Below are positions 34,180-46,365 of a stretch of 64,000 nucleotides of DNA, piece after piece (position 1 is the stretch's first letter; each line of letters begins with the position of its first letter). The translations under genes and the position numbers were made by a program. This stretch comes from Phyto melanocephala. Taxonomy: Eukaryota > Arthropoda > Insecta > Diptera > Rhinophoridae. The stretch covers positions 74,172,543-74,236,542 of the forward strand of contig OW799234.1 in assembly GCA_941918925.1 (NCBI GenBank), given 5' to 3'. Under the pieces are notes generated by a model. It ran no database searches. It had not been told where the DNA came from and saw only the letters and a list, made by a program, of their open reading frames with translations.

Positions 34180-36852
34180 AACAAGTAAGAGCACTATATT
34201 CGGCTGTGCCGAATCTTTTATACCCACCACCAATTTTGTGTACATTTAAAGCACAATATTTATTATTTTGTTAATCGCTATAGAATAATCTCTTTATAAT
34301 AAAATATGTATCACTTTCTTTGTAGAGGGTGGTTAAATTTTAAGGGCCCATGTTTAAGGTGAACCACATCTAAACTTCAACTTTTTTCTTGTATTTCATT
34401 TGACATTTCTCAATCTCAGACTAACTCAATTTGAACCGTGGAAAGATACGCAATCGAGCAACGCTTTTAAATATTAAAGATTTTTATAAAAATGGGCGTT
34501 CAAATCAAAATGCATTTTGTGCACTTTGTGATTCTTTGGGTCAACACAATCGTTCGAATTCGTCCACAATCGTGGGAATTGTAAAAAATATTTAAATGTC
34601 TGCAAAGCAGGTCTGTATGAAATGTGAAAACATCTGTGAATGCCATCTTAGTTCGTTGAATGGGAAACATTGCTGTTTTTCACGATAACGTGACAAAAGA
34701 GCAAGCAACCTCGACTCATCATCGTGCCCAACAATCGAGCATCAACAGTGTCATTGAAAATGAAATGTGCCGCCTAGGTTGGGGGGCCATTTGCCCGATA
34801 TTTTGTTCCATACATAATTGAAGCATACAAATATTATCATTATAAAAATAAATGATAATAATTTCATAATAATTTTATTCAAAATCAACATAGTCCCTTA
34901 AAATTAAACCACCCATTATAACTTCGGTATGCTAGTAAAATGCTTTCGTAAATTTAGTCTTTCAATGAAAGTGGCCGTTAAAATACGCGTGTCAATAAAG
35001 ATTCTGCTAATAAACATAACTTAGATATTTCAATATAGTCCTTTAGTATTCCAAAATCTTTATTCATAGAGAATTTACATGAATTTAAGAGGAAGAAAGT
35101 GAATTTAAGGTTAAATTTTAAGGGCCACAGGGTGATTTAAAATATACATTCTCTGCATTTTTCTAAAACGGGAAATTTATTAGTAAGATTTTGATTTTTA
35201 AACTTCTATAACATTTTGCTTTTAAAAGATTTTCAAACGAAATAAGTTTTGTATAATTTTAAAATTTGTTAGTCATTAGTACATGAAAATAAATTGTTTA
35301 TAATGTTTAGAGATAATTTTTTTTTACTTAGGTCAAAATTTTCCTAATTTCCCATTTTTAAGAGAGCATAACTTCAGGAGAACATAAGCATAAGTTGTTA
35401 GCATGCCATCTAGTCATTGCTAGTAGAGTCATCTATCTTATCATCTTTATCTTATATTTAGCTACAGTACAATAAATAGCACAGTGTAAGATGAATAAAT
35501 GCTAATATATATGACTCTTATATTTTTATAAAAATTTAAGGAAAAAAGTGTGCGTGGCACATCTATTTTCCGTTATAACGAAGACTTTGACCAAAAAGCT
35601 ATGTTTGCAAAATTTTAGAATCGTACATATAGTTTTTTCAGTTTTATTACGTTTTAAATTTGAAATATACACTGTGGGGTATAAATTTTCGTACATTTTT
35701 ATCTATAACTCTTTTCGTAATTCATAGATTTAAGCGATTTTCAGAGAAAAATATTTTTTTGACTCGATAAATATATATTCGAAGTTTCATGACTACGTTT
35801 ATGCGTCTGGACACAATTCAAAAGTGAAAGTGGGAGTTATAGTAGGCGTGTCAAAGTTGTTTTTGCTAATGAGTACAACTTAGGTGTTTCAATACAGTCC
35901 TTTATTATTCCAAAATCTTTATTAATAGAGAAATTATATGAATTTTAGGTAAAACGTTATATGGGAGGTGGGCGTAAAAGTGGGCGTGGCACCTTAATTT
36001 TTTGGCATAGTAATGAAATTTCCTAGGGGGATAGACGTAGCAAAATTTATCATCATACCTCTAATTTTAGCGGTTTTATGAGCTTTTAAATTTCATTAAC
36101 GGTAGATAACGTGAAAAGTGGGCGTTATAGTAGGCGTGTCAAAGTTATTTTTGCAGTACAACTGAGGTGTTTCAATATAGGCCTTTATTATTCCAAAATC
36201 TTTATTAATAGAGAAATTATATGAATTTTAGTTAAAACGTTATATGGGAGGTTGGCGTAAAAGTGGGCGTGCCACATTGATTTTCCATTACAAAAAAGCG
36301 CCTCACCAAAAAACAAAGTGTGCAAAATTTCAGAGTCGTACATCCAATTTTGTTGCTTTTATGACGATTTTGTTTTTAAACATACCGAAAAATACACTGT
36401 GCGGTATAAATTTTCGTACATTTTGATCGATAACTCCTCTCCGAGTGCAAAGATTTAGATAATTTTCGGGGAAAAATATTGCCTTTACCCAGGAAATATA
36501 TATTCGAAGTTTCATGAGTCTACGTTAAGGCGTTTGGACACAATTCCATTTTATTATATAACTATAACTATAACTCTCTTCCTAATATTCCGATTTAGCC
36601 CATTTTCAATAATAAACAAACCTTGTCTATAAGAAAGATTCTGGCGAAATTTGAGCCCCCTAGCTTTTTCGGTGCGACCTCTATCGTGCTTTCAACAGAC
36701 GGACAGACGGACGGACATAGCTAGATCGTCATAAAATCAAACCCCGATTCAGAATATATATACTTTATGGGGTCTAAAATGGATATTTCGATGTGTTACA
36801 AACGGAATGACAAAATGAATATACCCCCACCATTTTTTTGGTGGCGGGTATA
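34180..36852 (-). mobile_element. INE-like element, family A, longest copy
   Basis: Starts AACAAGTAAGAGCACTATATTC-type terminus with hairpin and TATACCCACCACCAA, ends TTGGTGGCGGGTATA. Contains the mariner segment (34430-34815), an extra unmatched stretch (35100-35560), a duplicated ACACTGTGGGGTATA block and two late units (words at 35898 and 36181), then the GACGGACAGACGGACGG block. Structure suggests recombination between family members. Confidence 0.8.
34430..34815 (+). pseudogene. Captured mariner segment in family A copy
   Basis: Best preserved version: frames read NGRSNQNAFCAL-like, then ENIAVFHDNVTKEQ-like and HHRAQQSSINSVIENE, followed by GGAICPI. It extends the N-terminal mariner match further than the copies at 9.8 and 21.9 kb. 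Confidence 0.65.
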
Positions 36853-36968
36853 AAAATAGCCACATCGTAAGGCCTTTCTTAATGATGCAGTTACCAGCAA
36901 ACGATATTTGATTTTTAATTATATAAAAACAATGATTAATAAAGAAACCTAATTACTTGTTAAAAAAA

Positions 36969-37730
36969 AACAAGTAACAGTGCTATATTCGGCCGTGCCG
37001 AATCTTATATACCCTTCACAACGTGTAGTCATGCAATAACAATTGTTTGTATCACCATTCATCCCATATAAAATACGTGCATACGTACACGTTAGAAAAA
37101 ATGTGGCATCGAATCCCAGCTGAGCCAAAAAAATTTTATTTTATTTAATATATTATTTATATTTTATTATTTTTTTTTATTTTTTTTTAAATTTTTTCTA
37201 AAAAAATTTTTTTAGAAAAATTTTTAAAAAATTTTTTTAAATTTTTTTTTAAATTTTTTTAAAATTTTTTTTTTTAGTTTTTTTTTATTATTTTTTTTCT
37301 TATTTTTAATATTTTTTTTTTTTGTAATTTTTTTTGTTTGGTATGTTTTTTACATGTATCTATGTATGTATGTTGTTGTTGTAATTGTGAAAAAAAACGA
37401 GGTGGTCGTGGTTTTTTGCTCATATCTCAGAAAGTTATGGGGCGATTGTGCTGAATTTCAATAGCGATTTATTCCTGGATATTTCCAAGAGATTGATACC
37501 ATATACAGATCTGAGGAACATATAGTTGCTTCTAAAAGTTGATTTCAACCAACACACGGACAGACGGGCAGACGGACAGACGGACAGACGGTCAGGGCTT
37601 AATCGACTCCTCTATTCATAAGCTTTCAGAAAATATATACTTTATGGGGTCGGAAATGAAAATTGTAGAAATTACAAACGGAATGACAAAGCTATATATA
37701 CCCTTGTGCACCACAGGTGAAGGGTATAAA
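36969..37730 (-). mobile_element. INE-like element, family B, complete
   Basis: CAAGTAACAGTGCTATATTC with hairpin ATTCGGC-CGT-GCCGAAT and ACCCTTCACAACG; ends CACCACAGGTGAAGGGTATA. T-rich tract at 37135-37330; CAGACGGACAGACGGACAG block at 37573-37591. Confidence 0.85.
37135..37330. repeat. T/A low-complexity tract
   Basis: Runs of T broken by AAA; several perfect A/T palindromes such as AAAAAATTTTTTT. Confidence 0.85.
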
Positions 37731-37886
37731 AAAAATAGAGAAACATTCTGCCAGTGTTACATTTCTATTCGAACTTTTTTTTCTCAATCAATGAAATTTT
37801 TTGGTTTATCTACAAATATGAGCTGCACTTTAATTAGTCAACACGTAAATGATAACACATCAAAGTTATATAACATTTCTACTTAC

Positions 37887-38033
37887 TTTTCAAGGCCCAC
37901 AAATCAAAATTCTGCAAACCATCTAAATAATATCGTGTGTGTAAACGACACAATTCCGAGGCCGACGGATTTTGTGCAGCATCAAAAGGTTGAGCCAGAG
38001 ATATAAATTTCTGTCCAATATTATAGATGTATT
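37887..38033 (-). CDS. NRF-6-like acyltransferase, coding exon 2
   Basis: 147-bp exon on the minus strand, bounded by a TTTCAG acceptor (38035-38034 give AG) and a GTAAGT donor (37886-37881). With the G from exon 1 it reads on without a stop, starting EYIYNIGQKF and ending LQNFDLWALK. The middle has SELCRLHTRYYLDGL, the first conserved Cys region of the NRF domain, where a Cys and a following LW motif precede the GK...G segment. It leaves one base (phase 1), which pairs exactly with exon 3. It lies isolated between introns of 23.2 and 25.2 kb, flanked on the left by an INE-like element ending near 37729. Family assignment rests on recognising the NRF N-terminal pattern across exons 2 and 3 together. 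Confidence 0.85.
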
Positions 38034-38359
38034 CTGAAAGAAATCAAAGTAAAATATTAATGATATTCAATAAAGTGTTATTATAAATAGTTTTTGAATT
38101 GTATATATATGTGTCATTGATTTAACTGGGTCATAACAAGGTGTTTAAAATTGGAATTTGTTGTTTAATAATTAATAATACATTTAATGTATACAACAGG
38201 TTTAGAATTAAAATAAAACCTTTGTTATAAGTCAAAGATCCAACTGGGTCATAACTAAGTATTTGAAATTGAAATTTGTAATTAAATATTAATTATTTTT
38301 ATTATTGTAAGTTTATGAAATTCATAAAACTTTTTGTTATCTTTTATGTGTTTTTCTTC

Positions 38360-39790
38360 TTTCCAGTGCTTTTTAAATGGAGTCCAAAGTAAAATTCCAC
38401 AAAGTCCTCGGCAATAATGACAATGCTATTACTTTTAATGCAGACACGATATTTTTCATAGTTTTTTTTAGATGTTGACACACTTTAATGCACGTTTGAG
38501 CGTACCACCTTATAAGCAATGCAAGTTCGAAAAAATGTTTCGAATACACAATATTTTTGCAAACCAACTTCGACTTCTTTTCTTCTGAACGTAGGGTTCG
38601 AATCTTCAGCATTTACAGTCGGATATTAGAGAATGATTTCCTCCACTGTGATTTTCTAGGTGCTAAAATTAACTCTCCTCAGATAATTTACAATATGTAC
38701 CTAATTCATGGGTGAATCTACCATTAAGTTATCGGCTCCTAGTACCGAGCTGTCGCTGGATATACTCCTTCCTAAAACTCAATCTCGGATATATGAAAAA
38801 AGCGTGCTAAGTATCTTGAATTAGATTATCACTGCATGGACACAAAGGCGACTCTCCCAATCCAAAGCTATGAAAGTACTTTCTAAAGGCAACGTGTTCA
38901 CTCAGAAATTTGGTTATGTAGTATATAATTTCTCTGTTTTCTTTTCAAACAACTACTTTTATCCAGAGCTGTTAAATTTGGATTACGGTTAGTAATCAAT
39001 TAAATTACATTTTTAAAATAATGGTATTGATCACATAATTCCCTTTTAAACAGTTCTTGATTATTAATGGATTATGATTACAAATAATCCAAAAATAATC
39101 AAGATTATTTAGGATTACGAGAAAATAATCAAAAATAACCAAAAGTAATCCAAAAAAGAATTGACTACTTTCAGAATATTTTTGATTATTTTTAAAAATT
39201 ACATTCAATTCCCAAAAAAAAAAGTTTTATAATTTACATACATTTACAATTGGCGTTCATTACAACTAATTTTTCAAAAGAAAAATCAGACAATGATTAC
39301 CGTCTTGGACTGTTGACGATTCCGATGAAAGTATTCGAATTATTTTTTGATTAATCTTGATTACTTTTGGATATCTGTAATCGTAATCAATTAGTTATCG
39401 TGCGAATCTGAAAATAATCATAATATAATCATTACTTCAACTTAAAAAAAATAATCTAATCACTAATTATTACGATTAGTAATCATTACATAACAGCTAT
39501 GCTTTTATTAGATAAGAGTTTATTGGTCCATCTTCCATTTGTGGTAGAAGGCCGACTTCAGTGCCAAATTTAAATTTTCCTTGATCTAGCCTCCTCCTTT
39601 CTAACTTCATCATTGTGAGAATTCTTTGCAAGCAGGTCCACTGGTATCACCCCTGATATGATAAACGCAGCTTCATCCAAAACCGTTCTGCAAGCACAGC
39701 AAACTCTTACTGCAGTTAGCCATTTAATGAGTTTAGTTCACCTTTTGTGTTTGGCATTATACTGAAAAGGCAAGCAACAGATCCTTCGGC
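38360..39790 (-). pseudogene. R1/TRAS-like non-LTR retroelement debris
   Basis: Minus-strand pieces in order from 39790: KWLTAVRVCCACRTVLDEAA and FIISGVIPVDLLAKN (end of the RT region, 39720-39590); then, after an unrelated TAATC-rich block, SEHVAFRKYFHSFGLGESPL with CPCSDNLIQDT and HAFFIYPRLSFRKEYIQRQL, the C-terminal Cys/His region of R1-type ORF2 (38905-38760). A small open frame at 38373-38612 may be more of it. All pieces are broken. Confidence 0.65.
38981..39485. repeat. TAATC/GATTA-dense block
   Basis: 24 occurrences of TAATC or GATTA in about 505 bp. Two near-identical words, ATTACGGTTAGTAATC (38982) and ATTACGATTAGTAATC (39470), bracket it. It has no larger clean repeat unit. Confidence 0.7.
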
Positions 39791-40494
39791 TTTTTCTACG
39801 ATGTTATTAAAAATTCACAATCTTTATCATTTAACAAAAATGTTTAGAATATATAAAAAAATAGTTTGTTTCTCTTTTAAGAATAAAAGGTTTATTAAAA
39901 AAAAATTAAATAAATAAAAATACAAATTGTGTTATAATTAAACCATTTACGGCATATTGTCGTCATCTATAATTTAATTGACAGTTTGTACGTGCTTAAA
40001 TTATCAACGATCCTAAAATATGAAATTATAGATTCGACTACTGCTTGTTTCAAGTGTCTTTCTGTCTCCATAAATGTCTCAATAGAATTATGAAATATTT
40101 AAATATATTGATTGCTTCATACAGGAAGATATTTTTTTTTTTGGGGCGAGAAGTTGAGTAAGTGGAAGTGGGGGTTTTTTTTTCACATGTTAGTGTTTTT
40201 CATATAAAAGATCTTTCAAATAAAGTTGATCAATTCACAAGGTATTTATACTTTTTAAATGGTTTTCAAATATTATTCTTGTCTTTTAACTAAAAACGTC
40301 TTTTTAGAAGAAGTAAATAAACGATAAACATCCGTTTTTACTAAACATAACCTCAATCTAAATATTACTAAAATTGTCGAGATTATTTACACATTGCAAA
40401 AACGATTTTTATCAACAATGTTAATTCAACATACATAACGTTGTTTTCTTTATTTTTTTTTATTACACACATATGGTTTGCGCATGTGTTAGTA
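39791..40494. other. Unassigned AT-rich intronic DNA
   Basis: Nothing supported. Confidence 0.4.
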
Positions 40495-41900
40495 CACACA
40501 GAAAACAGATTCATTGTGGCAACCGAATTTGTTGCCAATCGAATTTATTCGGTTCTACGTACTATCTCTTAATACGTTTGTAATAACTGAAAAATTTGTT
40601 TTTTAGCATGGTAGATTTAGTAGCAACAGTACAATTTTAGTAACCCAACGGTTGTGTTAGCAGATTTTATTAGTTGGTACTATTGATATCTTAAAACAAA
40701 CTGCACTTACTTCCAAATAAATGATTGATGCAATCGAAATAAAAAACTGAATTGGTGTTACCAAAAGAATAATCATTATTTATTCTTCGATTGACAGGAT
40801 TTTTTTTTATTTAATAATATTGACATAATATACCTATAAAATAAATATGTATGTATCTAAATATAAGTATATAAATACACATACATTTTAATACAAAAAT
40901 AAAACTAGAAATTGCAATTATTATTAAGATAAATTCTCGATTTTGTTTTTAGTCTCTAAGATTGTACTCGTCTTGTCCAACACGGGCATTACGCGGCGGT
41001 GCAAACGCTGCAAAGAAGTAAGAATCGATAAGTTTGTTCGGTTATATGTGGCTCAAAGATACTATAGCGATATGTATGTATACTTACTACAACTGAATGC
41101 ATGTCCATATGTATGCATTTAAAGTGACTTGAAACAATTTCGCATCCCCAGTACAGCACCATCTATGACGTTAGTATTACTTGCAAATTTCCGTATTTGA
41201 AAGTTCATTTTGAGTACTAAAATGCATAATAATATTTTGAAATGTAAAATCGAGTCCTTACCTTATTAAACAGTCTCTTGCAGATTTCATTTTGTGTAAC
41301 AAAACAGCAATTTAAACATTTTTATATGTACATATTTCTTTATTTTTAAAAAATTTTCCTCAATAAAATAAATTAATTTTGATTTTGACTTACATATGTA
41401 AATTTTTCACTATTGACAGAAAGATACATTTTTTTTGAATGATAATAATTGCTTTTAATTGTTTGTAACAAATAATTATTACATGTAACAATTTTCGTTT
41501 GTAAACTCCAAATATAGTTTAACTCTAAGCATTTGTTTAATGCAAAAGAATTTTAATAATGCAAGTAACCAATAATTATTTGCAATAACTAAACTTTCAT
41601 TTTTATTTAAAATAAAACATTGGAATATAGGATTTTTTATTGCATGAATTAAAATTTAGTTGTGAACCCTAATACAGACAATTAAATTCGGTTGTGATAT
41701 AAGTGAATTGAATAAAAATCTTATTAATAAGGCTAGTTGGTTGTGAGAACTAATTTAGTTGTCCTCAGCAATAAATTTCTAATACTGTTGTATTTTTTCG
41801 TTTATAAAAATATAATATCGGTTCTTTTTACAAACTTTTAATATTTGCAATACTATTTTTATTGTTTTAACCGTTTTCCAACCAATCTTTTTCCTGAGTG
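40495..41900. mobile_element. Possible inverted-repeat element, 1.4 kb
   Basis: Left end TACACACAGAAAACAGATT and right end (reverse complement) TACACTCAGGAAAAAGATT match at 16 of 19 positions; the outer TA could be the target duplication. Both arms have GGTTGTG and TTAGTTGG-like words. No transposase. Could instead be two solo copies flanking host DNA. Confidence 0.4.
40949..41007 (-). CDS. Possible alternative terminal exon, 18 codons plus stop
   Basis: Minus strand: acceptor TTCTTACTTCTTTGCAG, then CG and 18 codons reading FAPPRNARVGQDEYNLRD before TAA. Its phase fits the phase-1 donor of exon 1 (G|CG = Ala), so a short secreted isoform could be made. An AATAAA lies about 140 nt downstream (near 40808). 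GC is far above the background. The plus strand also has an acceptor (TTTTGTTTTTAG) and donor (AAGAA|GTAAGA) bounding 40953-41017. I do not recognise the peptide; it may be a nested gene's exon or cargo of an element. Confidence 0.3.
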
Positions 41901-42054
41901 TAGCAAGTATATGGGTTTATAACTCATAAAGTAATGAACCAATTTTAATAAGATTAATTTTGTGCAAATCTGCACGAAAATTTCTTTTAATTTTTTGTTT
42001 TAAATCGGTTGTATAATGGACCGCAAACTGCGTAACCAAAAATCGACTTGCCTA

Positions 42055-42625
42055 TCTATATATAAATATGAAAGTGAAACTCTGTTTGTCTGTGTGTGTG
42101 TCTGTGTTAGCTAAAGATTCCAAAACCGTAACGCCGATCGGACTAAAACTTTGGAAAGTTATTGTACACATTCCAGATAGTGTTTAAGGGTGGTACAAAG
42201 TGGGCGGTGCTACGCACATCTACATATACATAAAAATGAAATACGCCAATACAAAATAAATATTTATTTTTCAGCTACTTGCACTTGACCGATTTTTCTA
42301 AAACTTTGCACACATATTGAGCTATTATGGCTATATAATTTCGTGATTAGAAAAGTGGGCAGGGCCACGCCCATAAAAAAAGTTATAATTTTGAGGTACT
42401 TGCAATCAAACGATTTTTCTAAAACTTTCTTACTTTTCACATGGCCATGTGTACGTCGCATGCTCCAGAGTGGGAACACCAAAAAATTTGTTATTTTTTA
42501 CAGCAAATAGAATAAAAAAAATATTGTATTCCCACATGCATTACAATAAAACTCAATAAAATATTATTTTTTAATATATATAATAAAAATTCAGAATGCT
42601 TTTTTATTGATTAAGGGGCGTTAAA
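42055..42625 (+). mobile_element. Helitron, CTAG|T family, 3' end lost
   Basis: Starts TCTATATATAAATATGAAAG after A, with TGAAACTCTGTTTGTCTG. Inside are GTGGGCGGTGC and GTGGGCAGGGCCACGCCC. Near 42590-42620 it has ATTCAGAATGC and TTGATTAAGGGGCG, which normally lead into the GCAACGCGCGCC terminus, but here the sequence diverges. Confidence 0.65.
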
Positions 42626-43497
42626 GCGAGAGAACAATCTTTGGTGTAAATCAAAACATATAACATTTAATATATTTTAATAAAATTTTTAACATAGACT
42701 TAAGTGTAACAACATTTTAATATCATAAATGAATCTCATTTGTCAACTCCTCAGTATTTTGTATTGGTTATATATAATTAAAATTAAAAATTAGCTTTAA
42801 TTATTTCAAGTACTATTTCACTGTAAAGTGAGAATCTGCTGTATATATCAGATTAAACAATTTTACTAAATTTTTAAAATATTTCACTGCCAATAATGAA
42901 ATATTGATTAATTTTCTTCATTTAATTTACAAACTTAACCTCATTTTATCTGTAAAAGTCTTTGAAAACGACTAAAATTAAACAATATTTTATTATTTCC
43001 ACACTCAGATATATTTTAAAAATCAATTTAATACAGTAGTGTAACCGCAAATAAATTGTCATGTACATAGCCAAAATACTCTGCCAAAAAATACTGATAC
43101 AATTTTGCAATTTAACAGTTTAAAGGTAGCTAAACAGTAAATTTTATGACAATATTTTATAGCAGTTCAAAGAACCATTTATGGTTTTTAAACAAAATAT
43201 TTTAGCTCAGCGCATTTTGAATAAGCCAAAAAATTAATTGGCTTTAAAATTAACCTACTTAAAGGTTTTTGAGTGTAAATGATGAAACAGAATATATCTG
43301 CAACTTCTAGCTAGAGAGCTGTCAAAGCAAACATGGCTGCAGAAGTACTATTGTGTTATTTATTACTTTTCTTGAGGTTTCATTTTTTGTGCACCAAAAG
43401 TGTAAAAAATGTGGTATTATTAACAGCACTTTAAAAAAAATTTAAAATTTGTTTAAAAGTATTTAAGAGTGAGTTTTTAAAAACAATTATATAAGCA
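42626..43497. other. Unassigned AT-rich intronic DNA
   Basis: 43310-43350 (GAGCTGTCAAAGCAAACATG) is GC-richer but has no supported function. Confidence 0.35.
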
Positions 43498-43565
43498 GTG
43501 ATGTCTACTTTTAAAAGAAAAGTCGCTAGACATCATTTAAAACGCTCTAACTTTATTTTTTACTT
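43498..43565 (+). repeat. hAT-like terminus / MITE fragment
   Basis: CAGTGATGTCTACTTTTAAA then GTCGCTAGACATCATTTAAA and ACGCTCTAAC, related to 7787-7860. Confidence 0.4.
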
Positions 43566-43994
43566 TGTATGATGTAAAAAATTTTTGTTCTAAGAAAACA
43601 TTTCTTTCATCACCTCACTGACAAGAGTATTTTATTTTGTGACTTTAGCAATGGTTTAAGGGAATTTTGTTGATGTTGTTAATAACAGTACACAAAAAAA
43701 ATAAAAAAATGATGAAGAAGTGAGGTTAACCTGACGATGATTTCAACTTTCATTGGAGATTATTAGTTTGTATGAATACATTAACAAAGTGCACTCCATT
43801 TCAATAAGTGCAAACAACTCATAAATGTTAGGTGAATGAAACATTAGTTTATGTGTGTTGCATGAACAATTATTACAAAGTATTTCGCATTTTGGGAGGG
43901 ATTTAGAATAAATTGTTTTTTTTACTAGATGAACAGAATTTTGAATTTTTTTCTTTGAGTCACCGATTAATTATTTAAATGCAAAGAGCATATC

Positions 43995-45005
43995 GTCTTT
44001 ATCTTAACATCAGAATTTTTCCCTCTGAAGCAATGATTCGTTGCTAAGTTGATTATCACCACCAAACTGGCACCATAAAAGATTTGCTTCGAACCGGTAG
44101 ATCACGTTTAATTCGCACAAAATCGTGTAAAAAATTGAACGTGTAGAGCAAGTGCTTACTAAACACCAAAAATATCTACCAGAAGGCGTTCTGCTCAGCT
44201 CGGATATTCCCATATAAGGTGCATATGGTGCAAATCATTGGCACCGCCGAAATCTCGCAGTTATATTTAAACAGAAATGAAATCAACTTTATTGAAAAAC
44301 TAATTATGAGTGATGGAGATCATTTTCATTTGTACAGCCACAAATGAAATCAACTTTATTGGAAAACTAATTATAAGTGATAAAATGTTTACGGCATTTT
44401 TTGATTTGTACGACTTTTCTAATTGTAAGTTCTTGTGTTTTGAAATTCCAATAGCCGTTCATCAACGCCAATAACATCTCATGAGGTTTACAGTATGGTG
44501 TGGCATTATATCTGAATATATAATTGAGCCTTACCTCTTTCAAAATAAAAATGGAAGTGCTGTAACCGTAAATGAGAGCGGTATCGGTTTCTGATAAAAA
44601 TTTTTTTACGAACTGCTCTTAAAAACAGATCTGAGATATGATTTCAGCAGGACAAAGCTATTGCTTATATTGCACGAGACACAGTGGTAGTTTTAGAAAT
44701 TAATAGGACAGCGCGTGCTCCAGATTTGTCCGCAGCCGACTATTTTTTTTGGGGGGACAATCCTTGAATACAAGGCCAACATTGTTGCAGAAATTCAACA
44801 GCTTTAAATATTTAAAAATTCTATAGAAAATGCTATAAAACGAGTCCATTATTGCGAAGTTGAAAAGGGGGATCATTCGAGTAACATTATTTTCCTTACT
44901 TAGTGTTAAAGAATTTCCAGTTCATATATTTTATAATTAAAACAAAATGTACGTAAACGAAAAAGTTATAACATTTTTAAAACCCTTAATGACTTCTGGC
45001 ACACT
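43995..45005 (+). pseudogene. mariner transposase pseudogene, badly decayed
   Basis: Plus-strand pieces: RRSAQLGYSHI (mariner HTH end), SDGDHFHLYS (first catalytic Asp region, 44310), LMRFTVWCGIISEYIIEPYL and FQNKNGSAVTVNESGI (44475-44590), then the FQQDxA-like region as frameshifted RTKLLLILHET and a SAADYFFWGDN-like block at 44730. An internal stretch around 44280-44400 is duplicated (GAAATGAAATCAACTTTATT occurs at 44274 and an AAATGAAATCAACTTTATTG at 44341). No function left. Confidence 0.7.
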
Positions 45006-46140
45006 CTGTATTATAAAAAAACTCTCAAAATAAAATTTTACGGGGGGATTTAAATATCATATAAATTGAAAAAATTCGTCATGCTCAATGTAAAATATAA
45101 GAGTTAAATTTCATAAAATACGCAAAAAAAATTTTGTCAACTTCCTTTTTTTACACATGGTAATTACATTTCTTTTATCTTACAAATTCACACATTAAAC
45201 TTTAAAATTGCATTTTAATAGCTGATGCTTATTTATACGCGTGTTTTTTGTACATATAATTGCATTCTGAATGTTTCCTTTTACACATTTTCGAAAAGCG
45301 TTCAAAGTAAATGTTGGTTGCCCAGGTAAAAATATACGGACGTTTAGATCATCATAATTTAACTGATTTGTATCCAATTGTTTGTTTGTGTATGTGTGTA
45401 TGCGTGTGCTTTATTTATATTATTTATGGAAAAAAATTATAAAATAAAACTTATAAAAAACGATCATAAAACGTTGTTGGCATTACAAATCAGAGCAGCA
45501 GCAGAGTTTATGAATAAAATAAAAACAAAAAAAATATTTTTGTATCAATAAGAGACTTGTACTTTTTCTGCGGTGTATTTTTACGTTACCTGCTATGAAT
45601 TAGAAATGTCTTATTTATTTAAAAATAATAAACACTACCCTGACAGTATTTATCAGTTGAATAATACAGAGAATAAATTAATTTTTACTCATACTTACAC
45701 GTTTTGTAATAACATAAAACTGCTAGAATTTCATTTTAATAATAATAATAATAATTATGCAAATAAAAAGTAAGAATCTGGAAGGCTTAAAATACTAACT
45801 AATACTAATAATTTGACATTTCTGATGACCCCTTGTATGGTAGGATTAAAATAAAATGTGTAACAATTATGTTGTTGTGAAAGAAAAGGTGCTCATTACA
45901 CGGTGCTATAGTGAAAATATACTTGGAAAGTGACCTAGTGTAAGTTGTAGGCCTTGTTGAGTAGATCTCGGAAACACACCCTCAAAATTCAGAGTTATTC
46001 CGAAAAAATCCTTTTCTGGTAGGTTCGAGTACTTATAAATACGTAACTCAGTTGATTTTAATCCGATTTTCAATTTTTAAACGCTTTATGAAAGACAAGG
46101 AATAGGTCTTTCCAACTGTATACATTTTATGCTAATTTAA
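45006..46140. other. Unassigned AT-rich intronic DNA
   Basis: A 60-codon minus-strand frame at 45195-45377 is not recognised. Nothing else supported. Confidence 0.35.
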
Positions 46141-46144
46141 TCAA

Positions 46145-46365
46145 TACAGTGGACTATCACAAAAAGTGACTTGAAAGTAACATTTGCAAGAGACAATACA
46201 CAAATACAGTCTGAGCACATTTTTAAAGCCGACAATGATGACAATAATGATAATAACAATCTTGTATATTGCTCAGATGTAGATGAGTTATTCCATTGTC
46301 TGAATAACCAACATCAACCGAACGACTGGAGATTATTTTTGGATGGCTCGTGTAAAAGTAAATAA
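46145..46365 (+). pseudogene. Orphan exon of the unnamed transposase-like family
   Basis: Open plus-strand frame containing LKVTFARDNTQIQ, DNNNLVYCSDVDELFHCL and PNDWRLFLDGSCKS. The last part matches DWRLFIDGSVTS of the transposase inside 3696-7410 and the order of parts is the same. After SCK comes GTAAAT, which could be an intron donor, or the stop simply ends the remnant. It holds a (GAT/AAT)n-like acidic stretch. No inverted repeats were found around it, so it is a detached relic of a second family member. Confidence 0.6.

Larger units (their letters stand above)
12716..37886 (-). other. Intron of NRF-like gene (25.2 kb)
   Basis: Phase-1 intron between exons 2 and 3, defined by GTAAGT (37886) and TTTTAG (12716). 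It holds no recognised host exon. Its bulk is INE-like elements, mariner and hAT relics, R1-like debris and unassigned AT-rich DNA, listed separately. Confidence 0.8.
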
